NCBI GenBank assembly: GCA_002084765.1
Contig: NBMB01000002.1
Span: 1-64,000 of the forward strand
Origin: Candidatus Cloacimonetes bacterium 4572_55
Lineage (GTDB): Bacteria; 4572-55
DNA: 64,000 nt
Direction of reading: 5' to 3'
A program made the translations under genes and the position numbers. The notes under the pieces are model-generated. The model was not told where the DNA came from. It was given only the letters and a program-made list of their open reading frames with translations, and made no database searches. Below, one piece after another: positions 44,776 through 53,399 of this stretch (its first letter is position 1; the number at the start of each line of letters is the position of its first letter).

Positions 44776-45735
44776 TCATGTCTTAAAGTATTCGATCACC
44801 CTTTCCAATATGTCATCCAGGTTAAATTGAGGCTCATATCCGATCAATTTTTTCACTTTGTTTAAATCCGGCATGCGCCTCTTCATATCTTCGAAGCCTT
44901 CTTCATAAGCTTGGTTATACGGAACGTAGATAATTTCGGATCGACTTTGGCACAACTCTTTTACTTTTTTGGCAAGTTCTTCAATCGTAATCGGTTCTTT
45001 GCTCCCCAGGTTAAATATCTCTCCGACAGCCTGGGGGTGCTCCATGAGGGTGATCATCCCATTGACGACGTCCTCTACATAAGCAAAGCAACGGGATTGC
45101 TTGCCGTCGCCATAAACCAGCAGGGGGTGGTTGAGCAATGCTTGATGCACAAATTTTGGAATCACCATACCGTATTGACCGGATTGACGCGGTCCCACGG
45201 TATTAAACAGACGAACGACCACAACTGGCAACCGTTTCTCCCGATAGTACGCCAGCGCGAGGAATTCATCCACAGCTTTAGACGCGGAATATCCCCAGCG
45301 ACTGATATGCGTGGAACCCAATACCCGATCGTCCTTTTCTGAAAAAGGAATTTTATCGCTCTTTCCATAGATTTCCGAAGTGGAGGCAATAAGAGCTTTT
45401 TTTTTCTTCTTATTCGCCAGCTCCAATATGATCTCGGTCCCCCGGATATTGACTTGCAAAGCTTTCAACGGGTTATCAATAATATACTGTACTCCGACTG
45501 CCGCGGCCAGGTGGTAGATCACGTCTGCCCGATCAACCAGTTCCTCCATCACTTTGATGTCCATAATCGTGTCGATAGTATAGGAAAATTTTTTTTCATT
45601 TTCCAAATGAGCTATATTCTCAAATGTGCCGGTAGATAAGTCGTCAATGATATTGACTTCCCAATCTCTTTTCAATAGGTTTTCGGCTAAGTGCGATCCT
45701 ATGAAACCGGCGCCTCCGGTGATTAATGCGCGCAT
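44776..45735 (-). CDS. NAD-dependent epimerase/dehydratase (extended SDR, nucleotide-sugar type)
   Basis: A 319-residue extended short-chain dehydrogenase. GGAGFIGSHL (7-16) binds NAD, DDLSTG positions the ribose, and the active site has Ser-Thr (ASTSEIYG) with YxxxK (YSASKAVDE). NTVGPRQSGQYGMVIPKFV and YGDGKQSRCFAYVEDVV fit UDP-glucose 4-epimerases, UDP-glucuronate decarboxylases and GDP-mannose dehydratases; the exact reaction cannot be set by eye. It follows a DegT aminotransferase on the same strand (96-base gap), so both probably make an amino-sugar or modified sugar for surface glycan. Confidence 0.9.
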   Translation of the reverse strand: MRALITGGAGFIGSHLAENLLKRDWEVNIIDDLSTGTFENIAHLENEKKFSYTIDTIMDIKVMEELVDRADVIYHLAAAVGVQYIIDNPLKALQVNIRGTEIILELANKKKKKALIASTSEIYGKSDKIPFSEKDDRVLGSTHISRWGYSASKAVDEFLALAYYREKRLPVVVVRLFNTVGPRQSGQYGMVIPKFVHQALLNHPLLVYGDGKQSRCFAYVEDVVNGMITLMEHPQAVGEIFNLGSKEPITIEELAKKVKELCQSRSEIIYVPYNQAYEEGFEDMKRRMPDLNKVKKLIGYEPQFNLDDILERVIEYFKT

Positions 45736-45793
45736 GATTTTTCCCCGTAAGTAAAATATTATTGTATCCGCTCATTGTTTTATGGCAAAAGGG

Positions 45794-45813
45794 TCCGCAG
45801 ATTACACAGATTA
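45794..45813 (-). repeat. AATCTGCG repeat between aminotransferase and epimerase genes
   Basis: Minus strand: TAATCTGTGTAATCTGCGGA, two 9-bp units, then CCCTTTTGCC. Sense to the downstream epimerase gene; 18 bases after the aminotransferase stop. Confidence 0.8.
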
Positions 45814-45831
45814 TTTTGAGCGGATACATAT

Positions 45832-46938
45832 TTATTTGATATAAAAATTTCGTATTAAATCCGAAACAGCAGCGGCTTCTTGATCCGACAATTGTGGATA
45901 GATCGGCAGCGAAAGAGCGTTTTTGGCGGCTTTTTCCGCGTTCGGAAATTCTCCCTCTGAGTGACCTAAGAAGGCTAAGGCTTTCTGTAAGTGCAACGGT
46001 TTTGGATAATGAATTCCGCAGCCGACGCCCTGTTCAGTAAGAAATTTTTGCAATTCATCACGGCTATCGTGTTGAATTGTGAATTGGTGATATATATGGT
46101 AGCATAAGTCCGCCTCCTTAGGCGTTTTTAAACCAGCGACGTTTGATAGGTGCTCATTGTATATCTGAGCAATTGCCCGGCGCCGTTCATTCCAACGGTC
46201 AAGATATTTCAATTTGACGCTGAGAATTGCCGCCTGTATTGAGTCCAGACGACTGTTTACGCCGATGACGGAATGCTCGTATTTTTTGTAAGAGCCATGA
46301 ACCCTTAATATGCGCAATTTTTTGGCGATTTCTTGATTGTCGGCAACAATCAAGCCGCCGTCGCCATAAGCGCCCAAATTTTTGGTTGGATAAAAGCTGA
46401 ATGTTCCCAACGTGCCAATGGTTCCAGCTTTTTTATCTTTATATGTCGCGCCAATCGCCTGAGCCGCATCCTCGATCACGTATAGGTTATGCTTGCGGGC
46501 AATCTCTAAGAGCGGGTCCATATCCGCGCATTGTCCATACAGATGAACCGGTGCAATGGCTCGGGTTCGTTCGGTGATTTTTTCTTCGATTTTTTTCGGA
46601 TCCAAGTTGAATGTTAGAGGATCAATATCGACGAAAACCGGGCGCAGTTTTAACAAAACCATGGGTTCTACGGTGGCAATAAAAGTGAAGGGCGTGGTGA
46701 TAACCTCATCGCCCGGATTCAGGTCCAGAGCCATGTATGCGATCTGTAGCGCGTCCGTTCCATTCCCTACGCCCACAGAATTTTTGACGCCCAAATATCT
46801 GGACATTGCCTCCTCGAATTTCGACGCCTCGCCGCCCAAAATAAAAGCACCCGATTTCAATACACGGTGTACAGCTCTGTCGATCTCCGTCTTCAATTCA
46901 AAATACTCAGCGACTAAATCCACTTGATGCAGTTTCAT
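45832..46938 (-). CDS. DegT/DnrJ/EryC1/StrS-family sugar aminotransferase
   Basis: A 368-residue PLP enzyme that aminates keto groups of nucleotide sugars. GNGTDALQIAYMAL (58-71) binds phosphate, IEDAAQAIGA (155-164) holds the ring-contacting Asp, and the PLP Lys is Lys186 in SFYPTKNLGAYGDGG. HLYGQCADMDPL and HGSYKKYEH are typical of the family. ATG 46938 is used; an earlier GTG at 46944 would sit inside the ribosome binding site. That site (AAGAGG) lies in a perfect 19-bp tandem duplication (46939-46976). It pairs with the downstream SDR epimerase gene for surface sugar synthesis. Confidence 0.93.
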   Translation of the reverse strand: MKLHQVDLVAEYFELKTEIDRAVHRVLKSGAFILGGEASKFEEAMSRYLGVKNSVGVGNGTDALQIAYMALDLNPGDEVITTPFTFIATVEPMVLLKLRPVFVDIDPLTFNLDPKKIEEKITERTRAIAPVHLYGQCADMDPLLEIARKHNLYVIEDAAQAIGATYKDKKAGTIGTLGTFSFYPTKNLGAYGDGGLIVADNQEIAKKLRILRVHGSYKKYEHSVIGVNSRLDSIQAAILSVKLKYLDRWNERRRAIAQIYNEHLSNVAGLKTPKEADLCYHIYHQFTIQHDSRDELQKFLTEQGVGCGIHYPKPLHLQKALAFLGHSEGEFPNAEKAAKNALSLPIYPQLSDQEAAAVSDLIRNFYIK

Positions 46939-46976
46939 ATTCACCTCTTAAATAATTATTCACCTCTTAAATAATT
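46939..46976 (-). repeat. Perfect 19-bp tandem duplication carrying the ribosome binding site of the aminotransferase gene
   Basis: The plus-strand unit ATTCACCTCTTAAATAATT occurs twice in a row without mismatch. Each copy holds AAGAGG in sense for the aminotransferase gene, so two Shine-Dalgarno sites are 19 bases apart. Confidence 0.95.
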
Positions 46977-47280
46977 TGACAATGTTAAGTTAAATCAACG
47001 GCATTATCCGTTGACATGCTCTTTGAAATTTGTTAGCAATTGCCCGATCAACCAAGCCCAAAACAATTACCAATTTGATTTTGAACTTACGATCCGCAGG
47101 AATATGGCACCGCCAACAATTCCCGCCTATGCACCAAACGTGCGTAATTACAGGGTCTGATTAAAAAGGTTTCGTAAACATTTCCATACAAAGCTCGGAT
47201 TTCACTTGGTTTTATTTGATAATTTGTTTTATATTTGATCATTAATCCGCAGACTTCAAGTTCTTTATAAATGGGTAGTT
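46977..47280. other. Intergenic region before decayed transposase
   Basis: No gene seen. A weak copy of the dispersed repeat (minus strand AAGTCTGCGGATT) lies at 47244-47256. A TGGCACC at 47104 has no matching TTGC at -12, so it is not a sigma-54 promoter. Confidence 0.5.
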
Positions 47281-47651
47281 ATGAAATTGCGCACACATTT
47301 ATCTGCCGATGGGTTATTTGGTTTGGTTCGGCGCGGATTTTAAAAAAAATTGATGGTTTTCGTTCTTTGGACTGCGAAATACTGCTATCAGACGCCTTGA
47401 TGTCTTCCTTTGCCATGTTTTCATTAAAAGATCCCTCTTTGCTGGCGTTTGACATCCTCCGGGAGTGTGAAGGCGATGCGGAAGATGGTATTGCTGAAAT
47501 AAGGCAGCGTCTTGTCCGCGCTATTTTATTTTTATGCGCATCCGTAAAGTGCTCGCATGGAAATCCCCTCCACGCAGGGAATTATCTTTATACAGATTTG
47601 AAACAATTGCGATACAGAGATATAAGAATTTTCGATGATCTATCGATTTAG
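47281..47651 (+). pseudogene. Transposase N-terminal fragment, frameshifted and truncated
   Basis: From ATG 47281 the frame reads MKLRTHLSADGLFGLVRRGF and then stops in an A-run (47341-47350). A one-frame shift restores KKIDGFRSLDCEILLSDALM, SFAMFSLKDPSLLAFD, which continues the same transposase N-terminus. After Phe-Asp the sequence loses all similarity, so only about 60 residues of the enzyme remain. The fragment at 2-418 appears to be the C-terminal part of the same family from another copy. The tail frame runs to 47651, overlapping the end of the TPR lipoprotein gene. Confidence 0.72.
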
Positions 47652-48449
47652 CAGGTGCGCCAGTTGATAATGCGCTTCTGCATAATCTGAGTTATAATCA
47701 ACCGCTTTTTGGAAGTACTCCAGAGCTTTTGCATCGTCTTTATAATGATTTTGCATCAACCGACCCAAATGATAATATACTTCCGCGTAGTCGTGCTTCA
47801 GCTCAATCGCTTCCTCAAAAAGCCTGCGCGCTTCGTCATAATCCTTGTATACGCGGACCAACAGCGCGCCCAGATTATTTTTCGCCGCCGCGTAATTGGG
47901 GCTGATCTCAAGAGCTTTTAAATAATGGAGTTCCGCCAAGCTATATTCGCGGAATCTACGTACCAGAAGATCGGCGTAATTCTTATGCGCTTCGGCATAG
48001 TTTGGATTTAGCGTCAACGCTCGCTCATATCTTTTTCTTGCGGTTTTTTGATAATTGAAGTGATCGGTGCAGAGCTTCGCCAACTTATTTTCCGCCTCTG
48101 CAGAATTGGGTCGAATATCCAGCACTTTGAGATAATGATTTTTCGCTGCGTCATAATCCTCGAAACGATCGGCGAGCAACAGCGCCAATTGATAATGCGC
48201 TTCCGCGTGGTTGGGTTCCTGTTCCACAACAACGACTAAATGCTTTTGAGCTTTTTTATACTCCTTAAATTTTTTGCCAATCAACAGCAACGCCAGCTCA
48301 AATCGAGCCTTAGTGTGGTTAGGATCGATTTTGAGAGCAGCTTCATAATTTTTTTTTGCCCGATTTTTATCCGCTATTTTTTTGTCGCCGCAACCGACGA
48401 TACCTGACACAAATAGAATTGCGACGACAATAAAAATGAGATGCTTCAT
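47640..48449 (-). CDS. TPR lipoprotein
   Basis: A 269-residue protein with a lipoprotein signal (lipobox region FVSGIVGC, Cys20) and then about six tetratricopeptide repeats of 34-36 residues with a regular pattern (YEAALKIDPNHTKARFELALLL, YLKALEISPNYAAAKNNLGALLV, FQKAVDYNSDYAEAHYQLAHLL). The repeats contain an added basic loop (FKEYKKAQKH, FREYSLAELH) in each unit, a sign of recent internal duplication. It is probably a periplasmic or outer-membrane-anchored scaffold. GGGAGG precedes the ATG. Confidence 0.85.
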   Translation of the reverse strand: MKHLIFIVVAILFVSGIVGCGDKKIADKNRAKKNYEAALKIDPNHTKARFELALLLIGKKFKEYKKAQKHLVVVVEQEPNHAEAHYQLALLLADRFEDYDAAKNHYLKVLDIRPNSAEAENKLAKLCTDHFNYQKTARKRYERALTLNPNYAEAHKNYADLLVRRFREYSLAELHYLKALEISPNYAAAKNNLGALLVRVYKDYDEARRLFEEAIELKHDYAEVYYHLGRLMQNHYKDDAKALEYFQKAVDYNSDYAEAHYQLAHLLNR

Positions 48450-48550
48450 TTGAAACCTCCCGCGTTTCTATATCTCGAAATCTCGAACAAATTTTTTTTA
48501 ACGTCCGACTCACCGCGGGAAATCGTCGACTTCATGGAATAGAGGCGACA

Positions 48551-48577
48551 GGATGCGGCGCATGATACGCCGCATCC
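48551..48577 (-). terminator. Hairpin downstream of the Nfn-like operon
   Basis: GGATGCGGCG and CGCCGCATCC form a perfect ten-base-pair stem with a seven-base loop, 31 bases after the stop codon. No T-run follows. Confidence 0.6.
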
Positions 48578-48608
48578 GAGATCATATCTTGACCGTCAAG
48601 CGGTTTTA

Positions 48609-50105
48609 TTAGACGCTATCTTCGGATAGAAGTTTATTAATAGAGTCAGCCGCTCTCCTACCTTCGCCCATAGCCAGAATCACCGTTGCCGCGCCAAGCA
48701 CAATATCGCCGCCAGCATAGATGCGGTCTACGGATGTCTTCTGTCCTTTGTCTACAATGATATTTCCCCATTTATTGACTTCAAGCTCCGGCGTAGTTTG
48801 GCTGATAAGCGGATTGCTACCGTTGCCAATCGAGACCAGAATGGTGTCAAAATCAAGGATAAACTCGCTATTTTCGATGACTACTGGACGCCTTCGCCCA
48901 GAAGAATCCGGCTCGCCCAACTTATAGCGCAGGCACTCCATGCCTTTGACTCGCCCATGCTCATCGCCAAGAATCCGCTTGGCGTTCTGCAGAAAATGGA
49001 ACTCGATTCCTTCCTCTTTGGCATGCTCGATTTCCTCATTCCGAGCCGGCATCTCCACCTCTGTCCGGCGATAGACCACCATCACCTTTTCAGCACCAAG
49101 GCGCAACGCCATACGCGCCGCATCCATTGCCACGTTGCCGCCTCCCAAAACGGCAACCCGCCGGGATTTGTAGATTGGAGTATCGGCTTTCTCCCGCTCA
49201 AAAGCTCGCATCAAGTTTGCCCGCGTCAGATATTCGTTCGCGGAAAAAACGCCAACCAAGTTTTCGCCTTCAACCCCCAGGAACATGGGAAGACCTGCTC
49301 CGGTGGCGACAAAAACCGCGTCATATCCATCTTTTTTTATCAGATCCGTCAGTTTGCGTGTGCGCCCCACCACAAAATTTTTTCTGATATCAACACCCAT
49401 AGCTTCTAAGGTGTTGATTTCCTGGTCCACAATGTCGTTTGGCAGACGAAATTCCGGAATACCGTAGCGCATCACGCCGCCAAGTTTATGGAAAGCCTCG
49501 AACATGGTCACAGAATGACCCTCTCGGCGAACGTCCGCGGCGACCACCAGACCGGCGGGTCCACTACCGATAACCGCGACTTTTTTGCCCGTTTCCGGCT
49601 TGACCGGCGGAGCGTCAATTTTGCCGTTTTCCCGTTCCCAGTCCGCGACAAACCGCTCCAATCGACCGATGGAGACCGATTTTTCTACATCCTTCAGAGC
49701 CTTGCCGACCACGCAAGTCTTTTGGCATTGCACCTCTTGGGGACATACCCGACCGCAGATAGCGGGTAGCAGGCTGGTCTCTTTGATGGTGTTTACAGCG
49801 GACTGATAATCTCCTTTCGCGACTTGACCGACAAATTTCGGGATGTTTATAAAAACGGGGCAGCCATCTATGCAAGTCGGTTTTTTGCACTGAATACAGC
49901 GCATGGCTTCCAACTTTGCCTGTTCTTCCGTAAAACCGAGAGCGACCTCTCTCAGATTTTTGCCGCGCTCAATTGGATGCTGTGTCGGCATATCCTGCGG
50001 CGGAATTTTCATCCGTACTTTATTTTTCAGCTTCTCTTTTCCGGCATATTCAGCAAACGTTTTTTTTGCTTCCTCGGCAATTGCCTCCGATGTTCTGTAA
50101 CTCAT
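48609..50105 (-). CDS. nfnB: NADPH-dependent glutamate synthase-type / NfnB large subunit
   Basis: A 498-residue flavoprotein with two N-terminal [4Fe-4S] cluster motifs (CIQCKKPTCIDGCPV and CGRVCPQEVQCQKTC), an FAD domain (AVIGSGPAGLVVAADVRREGHSVTMFEA) and an NADPH domain (VAVLGGGNVAMDAARMALRLGA), ending with the second FAD loop (IYAGGDIVLGAATVILAMGEGRRAA). This is the GltD/GltA fold. Together with the overlapping small subunit it matches NfnAB, which bifurcates electrons between NADPH, NADH and ferredoxin. A stand-alone glutamate synthase role is the alternative. The ATGA overlap (50102-50105) with the small-subunit gene shows coupling. Confidence 0.9.
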   Translation of the reverse strand: MSYRTSEAIAEEAKKTFAEYAGKEKLKNKVRMKIPPQDMPTQHPIERGKNLREVALGFTEEQAKLEAMRCIQCKKPTCIDGCPVFINIPKFVGQVAKGDYQSAVNTIKETSLLPAICGRVCPQEVQCQKTCVVGKALKDVEKSVSIGRLERFVADWERENGKIDAPPVKPETGKKVAVIGSGPAGLVVAADVRREGHSVTMFEAFHKLGGVMRYGIPEFRLPNDIVDQEINTLEAMGVDIRKNFVVGRTRKLTDLIKKDGYDAVFVATGAGLPMFLGVEGENLVGVFSANEYLTRANLMRAFEREKADTPIYKSRRVAVLGGGNVAMDAARMALRLGAEKVMVVYRRTEVEMPARNEEIEHAKEEGIEFHFLQNAKRILGDEHGRVKGMECLRYKLGEPDSSGRRRPVVIENSEFILDFDTILVSIGNGSNPLISQTTPELEVNKWGNIIVDKGQKTSVDRIYAGGDIVLGAATVILAMGEGRRAADSINKLLSEDSV

Positions 50106-50956
50106 TCAGCGGTCTCCTTGTCTCGAATCTCTCTCTCCAGGTTGCACTCATACGCATGTTTTTCTATATTTTTATAAGACCCCAATCGAATCATCATGTT
50201 GTCAAAATCGACAAGATGACCGTCGAACTCGGGCCCGTCAACGCATACGAACTTGATACTGTCGCCGACATTGACCCGACAGCCGCCGCACATCCCAGTC
50301 CCGTCCACCATGATCGTATTCAGCGAGACCAATGTCGGGACTTTATATGGTCGCGTCGTCTCCGAGCAAAATTTCATCATGATTGGCGGACCGATCGCTA
50401 TTGTCAAATCCGGCTTGGAGTCGAGTTCGCACAACTCCTTCAGAGGCTCCGTGACCAGTGCCTTCCGACCGTATGAACCGTCGTCGGTGCAGATAATCAG
50501 CTCATCCGACAACGCCTTCATTTCATCTTCGAGGATAATGAGCTCCTTGGTGCGCGCGCCGATGATACCAATGATCTTGTTGCCAGCCTTTTTCAGGGCT
50601 TGAACAATCGGATGCAGCGGAGCTACGCCGATTCCGCCACCTACACACGCCACCGTGCCAAAATTCTCAATATGCGTTGGTTTCCCCAGGGGACCGACCA
50701 ACACCAAAATGTGATCGCCTTTGTTTAGCTTGGACAAATCTTTTGTCGATTTCCCCACGACTTGAAAGATGATCGTGATCGATCCCTCTTCCTTGTCCGC
50801 GTCTGCAATGGTCAGAGGAATCCGCTCGCCGTAGTCCTCGTCAACCTGCAGAATAATGAACTGACCCGCCTCGCGCTCCTCGGCAATCAGCGGCGCCTCG
50901 ACTCTCATCAAAAAAACGTCGTCCGACAATTGCTTCTTATGAATAATCTTATGCAT
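50102..50956 (-). CDS. nfnA: NfnA-type FAD/NAD(P)-binding small subunit
   Basis: A 284-residue ferredoxin-reductase-fold protein related to PyrK and sulfide dehydrogenase. The FAD domain has ERIPLTIADAD; the NAD domain has ACVGGGIGVAPLHPIVQAL and IGPPIMMKFCSE. The C-terminal [2Fe-2S] site lies in GTGMCGGCRV and FVCVDGPEFDGH. It sits first in the operon with the large subunit, as in the Nfn complexes of Clostridium and Thermotoga and in sulfide-dehydrogenase-like pairs. Together they suggest ferredoxin-linked anaerobic or microaerobic redox balance. AAGGA precedes the ATG. Confidence 0.9.
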   Translation of the reverse strand: MHKIIHKKQLSDDVFLMRVEAPLIAEEREAGQFIILQVDEDYGERIPLTIADADKEEGSITIIFQVVGKSTKDLSKLNKGDHILVLVGPLGKPTHIENFGTVACVGGGIGVAPLHPIVQALKKAGNKIIGIIGARTKELIILEDEMKALSDELIICTDDGSYGRKALVTEPLKELCELDSKPDLTIAIGPPIMMKFCSETTRPYKVPTLVSLNTIMVDGTGMCGGCRVNVGDSIKFVCVDGPEFDGHLVDFDNMMIRLGSYKNIEKHAYECNLEREIRDKETAE

Positions 50957-51152
50957 ACCACGTCGTCCTTGTTATGAGTTATGACGTTATGAGTTATGAC
51001 ATATTAATGATAATATTGTCATAATTAATTCAGAGCCAAATTAAAAAAAAAATCAGCTTTCAAAACGCGCTCTTGTTACGTTTTCTCGTTCCTCAATTTA
51101 TAAAATAAAAAGTGACATGTCAACAGAATAACAGCTTTTTTTTAGCCGGGGA

Positions 51153-53129
51153 TCACTCCACATTCTTTTTCACCCAATTTTCCAGCCCCCCGACAATAAC
51201 CAGCTCCTGGGCAACCGAGCCGACCGGATCGATAACGTATCGCTTGCCGTCCGCCTCGATAAAGGACTCTTTAAAATGAATGAGAGCCTCGATACCGGCG
51301 CGAACCGTCAATTTGTTGGTTCCGAGTTTTGCCTTCAGATCTCGAACCAAATCAGGTGCCTCGATCGTCAGAAATCCGTTGTTAAGAGCGTTTCGTTTAT
51401 AAGTTTCGCTGAACGATCCGGCAAGTATCAGACCCACCCCTCGATATTTCAGAGCGGTTGCGGCTTGCTCTCGGGAACTCCCTGTGCCAAAGTTGAACCC
51501 GCCGACCAGAATATCCTCCTTTTTGACTATACTTCTGAAATTGGGATCGTAATTTTCCATCACCACGTCCGCTTGCTGTTCCCGCGTGAATTCGTCGATA
51601 TAGGTATACTTCCCGGGATATATCCCGTCCGTGTTGATATTATCCTGGTGACAGAAGATCAACTCGCCCGTCAATTTCTCTTGAAATCCTTGGGAAATTT
51701 CCACTTGAGACGTGACTCCGCCGCTCTTTTCATTGACGCGGATCGTCGCGTGCGTCTTGACGTCCGGGAGAAGTTTGTCTTCCGGATAATCGATCCTGCC
51801 GGAGATCGCAGAAGCGGCAACCACTGCCGGAGACGCAAGATAGGCTTTCGCGCTGCGAGCTCCCATTCGTCCTTTGAAGTTGCGATTCGTCGCGGAAATA
51901 CCGACTTCATTCTCTCCAAGCACGCCAGCACCCAGACCGATGCAGGGACCGCATCCTGGAGGCAAAATAATCGCGCCAGCATCGACCAGATATTTCCAAT
52001 CGCCGCGCCTTACGCTTTCTGCCTGGGTCTCATTAGAAGCCGCGGCAACGTAAAATTCCACGCCTTTCGCCACTTTTTTTCCGCGCACAACCGCTGCGGC
52101 TTGCGATAGATCTTCCACCCGGCTGTTGACGCAGGAGAGCAGGTAGGCTTTGTGAATTTTCACGTTCCTCTGTCGCATCTCCAAAATCGACGTCATGCTT
52201 TTGACATGATCGGGACCCGCGACATGGGGCCTCACTTCGCTCAAATCTAAGGTCAATTCCTTGGCGTAAAAAGCGTCCGGATCCGATGTGGGACAGTCTG
52301 CCCTCAATTTTTCCAATCGCTCTTGATTTATACGAGGATGCGCGTTTGCCCCATCCACGTCCGAAGGAACCCCGGCAAAACCGCGACCATGTATAAAATT
52401 GATCCGTTTTTTCAACCAATCAAATGTGACCTCGTCGATCGGAAATATGCCGGCGAGCGCGCCCCATTCCGTGGTCATATTGGCGATTGTCAGCCGCTGA
52501 TCGATCGATAATTGCGAGACTCCATTGCCCACAAACTCCAAGGTATGGTTCAGCACTTCATCTTTGTTAAAAAATCCGCACAGGGTGATGATCACATCCT
52601 TTCCAGTGACGCCGGGCTTAAGCTCGCCTTTTAACTCCACCTTCGCAACCGGAGGAATTTTCCACCATGTCCTGCCTGTTGCCCAAATAGACGCCGCGTC
52701 GGTACGGACAATCGGCGTGCCGAGACAGCCCAGACCCCCGTACATATTGGAATGGCTGTCAGAAGCGACAACCATGGTCCCGGGCCAGACATACCCTTCC
52801 TCGCACATTATCTGGTGACCGATCCCGCGTCCGGCTGGATAGAAATCGATCCCGTTCTTTTTTGCAAAGGCTTCGATTTTGCTATATTTCGCCAGATTTG
52901 TCTCGCTTGTGTTTTGAATATCGTGATCCAACGTAAACACAACTTGACGCGGATCTGCGATCTTTTTTGCCCCGATCCCCAGAAATTTGGGTATCACCGC
53001 CCCGCTATTGTCATGCGTCATCACATGAGCCGGACGGATCGATAAATAATCTCCACTTTTTATGATCTTTCCAGATTCTAAACCCACAGCGTATCTCTGC
53101 GCAATCTTTTCAATCAAATTTTGTCCCAT
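51153..53129 (-). CDS. Single-chain homoaconitase/aconitase, fungal Lys4-like
   Basis: A 658-residue aconitase-superfamily hydro-lyase with large and small domains in one chain. Cluster ligands are Cys in LLSCVNSRVEDL and two in PGCGPCIGLGAG; the swivel domain has GFNFGTGSSREQAATAL. Many blocks resemble yeast homoaconitase as I recall it: LSIRPAHVMTHDNS, LDHDIQNTSE, YPAGRGIGHQIM, TIANMTTEWGALAG, NINTDGIYPGKYTY. Yeast Lys4 serves alpha-aminoadipate lysine synthesis; here the enzyme may instead be the cell's aconitase, a use known from bacterial relatives. No lysine genes lie nearby. AAGGAGG precedes the ATG. Confidence 0.88.
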   Translation of the reverse strand: MGQNLIEKIAQRYAVGLESGKIIKSGDYLSIRPAHVMTHDNSGAVIPKFLGIGAKKIADPRQVVFTLDHDIQNTSETNLAKYSKIEAFAKKNGIDFYPAGRGIGHQIMCEEGYVWPGTMVVASDSHSNMYGGLGCLGTPIVRTDAASIWATGRTWWKIPPVAKVELKGELKPGVTGKDVIITLCGFFNKDEVLNHTLEFVGNGVSQLSIDQRLTIANMTTEWGALAGIFPIDEVTFDWLKKRINFIHGRGFAGVPSDVDGANAHPRINQERLEKLRADCPTSDPDAFYAKELTLDLSEVRPHVAGPDHVKSMTSILEMRQRNVKIHKAYLLSCVNSRVEDLSQAAAVVRGKKVAKGVEFYVAAASNETQAESVRRGDWKYLVDAGAIILPPGCGPCIGLGAGVLGENEVGISATNRNFKGRMGARSAKAYLASPAVVAASAISGRIDYPEDKLLPDVKTHATIRVNEKSGGVTSQVEISQGFQEKLTGELIFCHQDNINTDGIYPGKYTYIDEFTREQQADVVMENYDPNFRSIVKKEDILVGGFNFGTGSSREQAATALKYRGVGLILAGSFSETYKRNALNNGFLTIEAPDLVRDLKAKLGTNKLTVRAGIEALIHFKESFIEADGKRYVIDPVGSVAQELVIVGGLENWVKKNVE

Positions 53130-53296
53130 GAATCCTCCTTCATTTTAAGGACTATAAAAACACTTTCGAAAAAGAGGGCTACGCCCCGATGCACTGCATC
53201 ACGATTAATGCCGCTTTTATAAACAAAAAAAATCTCCATACACGCACAGCAACGTCGCGTGCATAGGGATTCCACTCTAATATTAAATATAACCAG

Positions 53297-53318
53297 AGCC
53301 TAACAAAATTGTTAGGCT
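53297..53318. terminator. Short perfect palindrome
   Basis: AGCCTAACAA and TTGTTAGGCT pair around two As. It lies between the subtilase stop and the homoaconitase start. No clear T-run. Confidence 0.45.
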
Positions 53319-53338
53319 ATTTGTCACGTCCAAAATGT

Positions 53339-53378
53339 AAACGAGATCCCGAAGGGATATGCCTCTGGGATCTCGTTT
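53339..53378 (-). terminator. Stem-loop downstream of subtilase gene
   Basis: AAACGAGATCCC pairs exactly with GGGATCTCGTTT across a 16-base loop, 22 bases after the subtilase stop. A strong stem, but the T-run is weak. Confidence 0.6.
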
Positions 53379-53399
53379 AATTAAGAGATTGTCATATAC

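Noticed and set aside
47104-47120. TGGCACC in the spacer before the decayed transposase, considered as sigma-54 promoter
   Set aside because: No GC at -12 in correct spacing.
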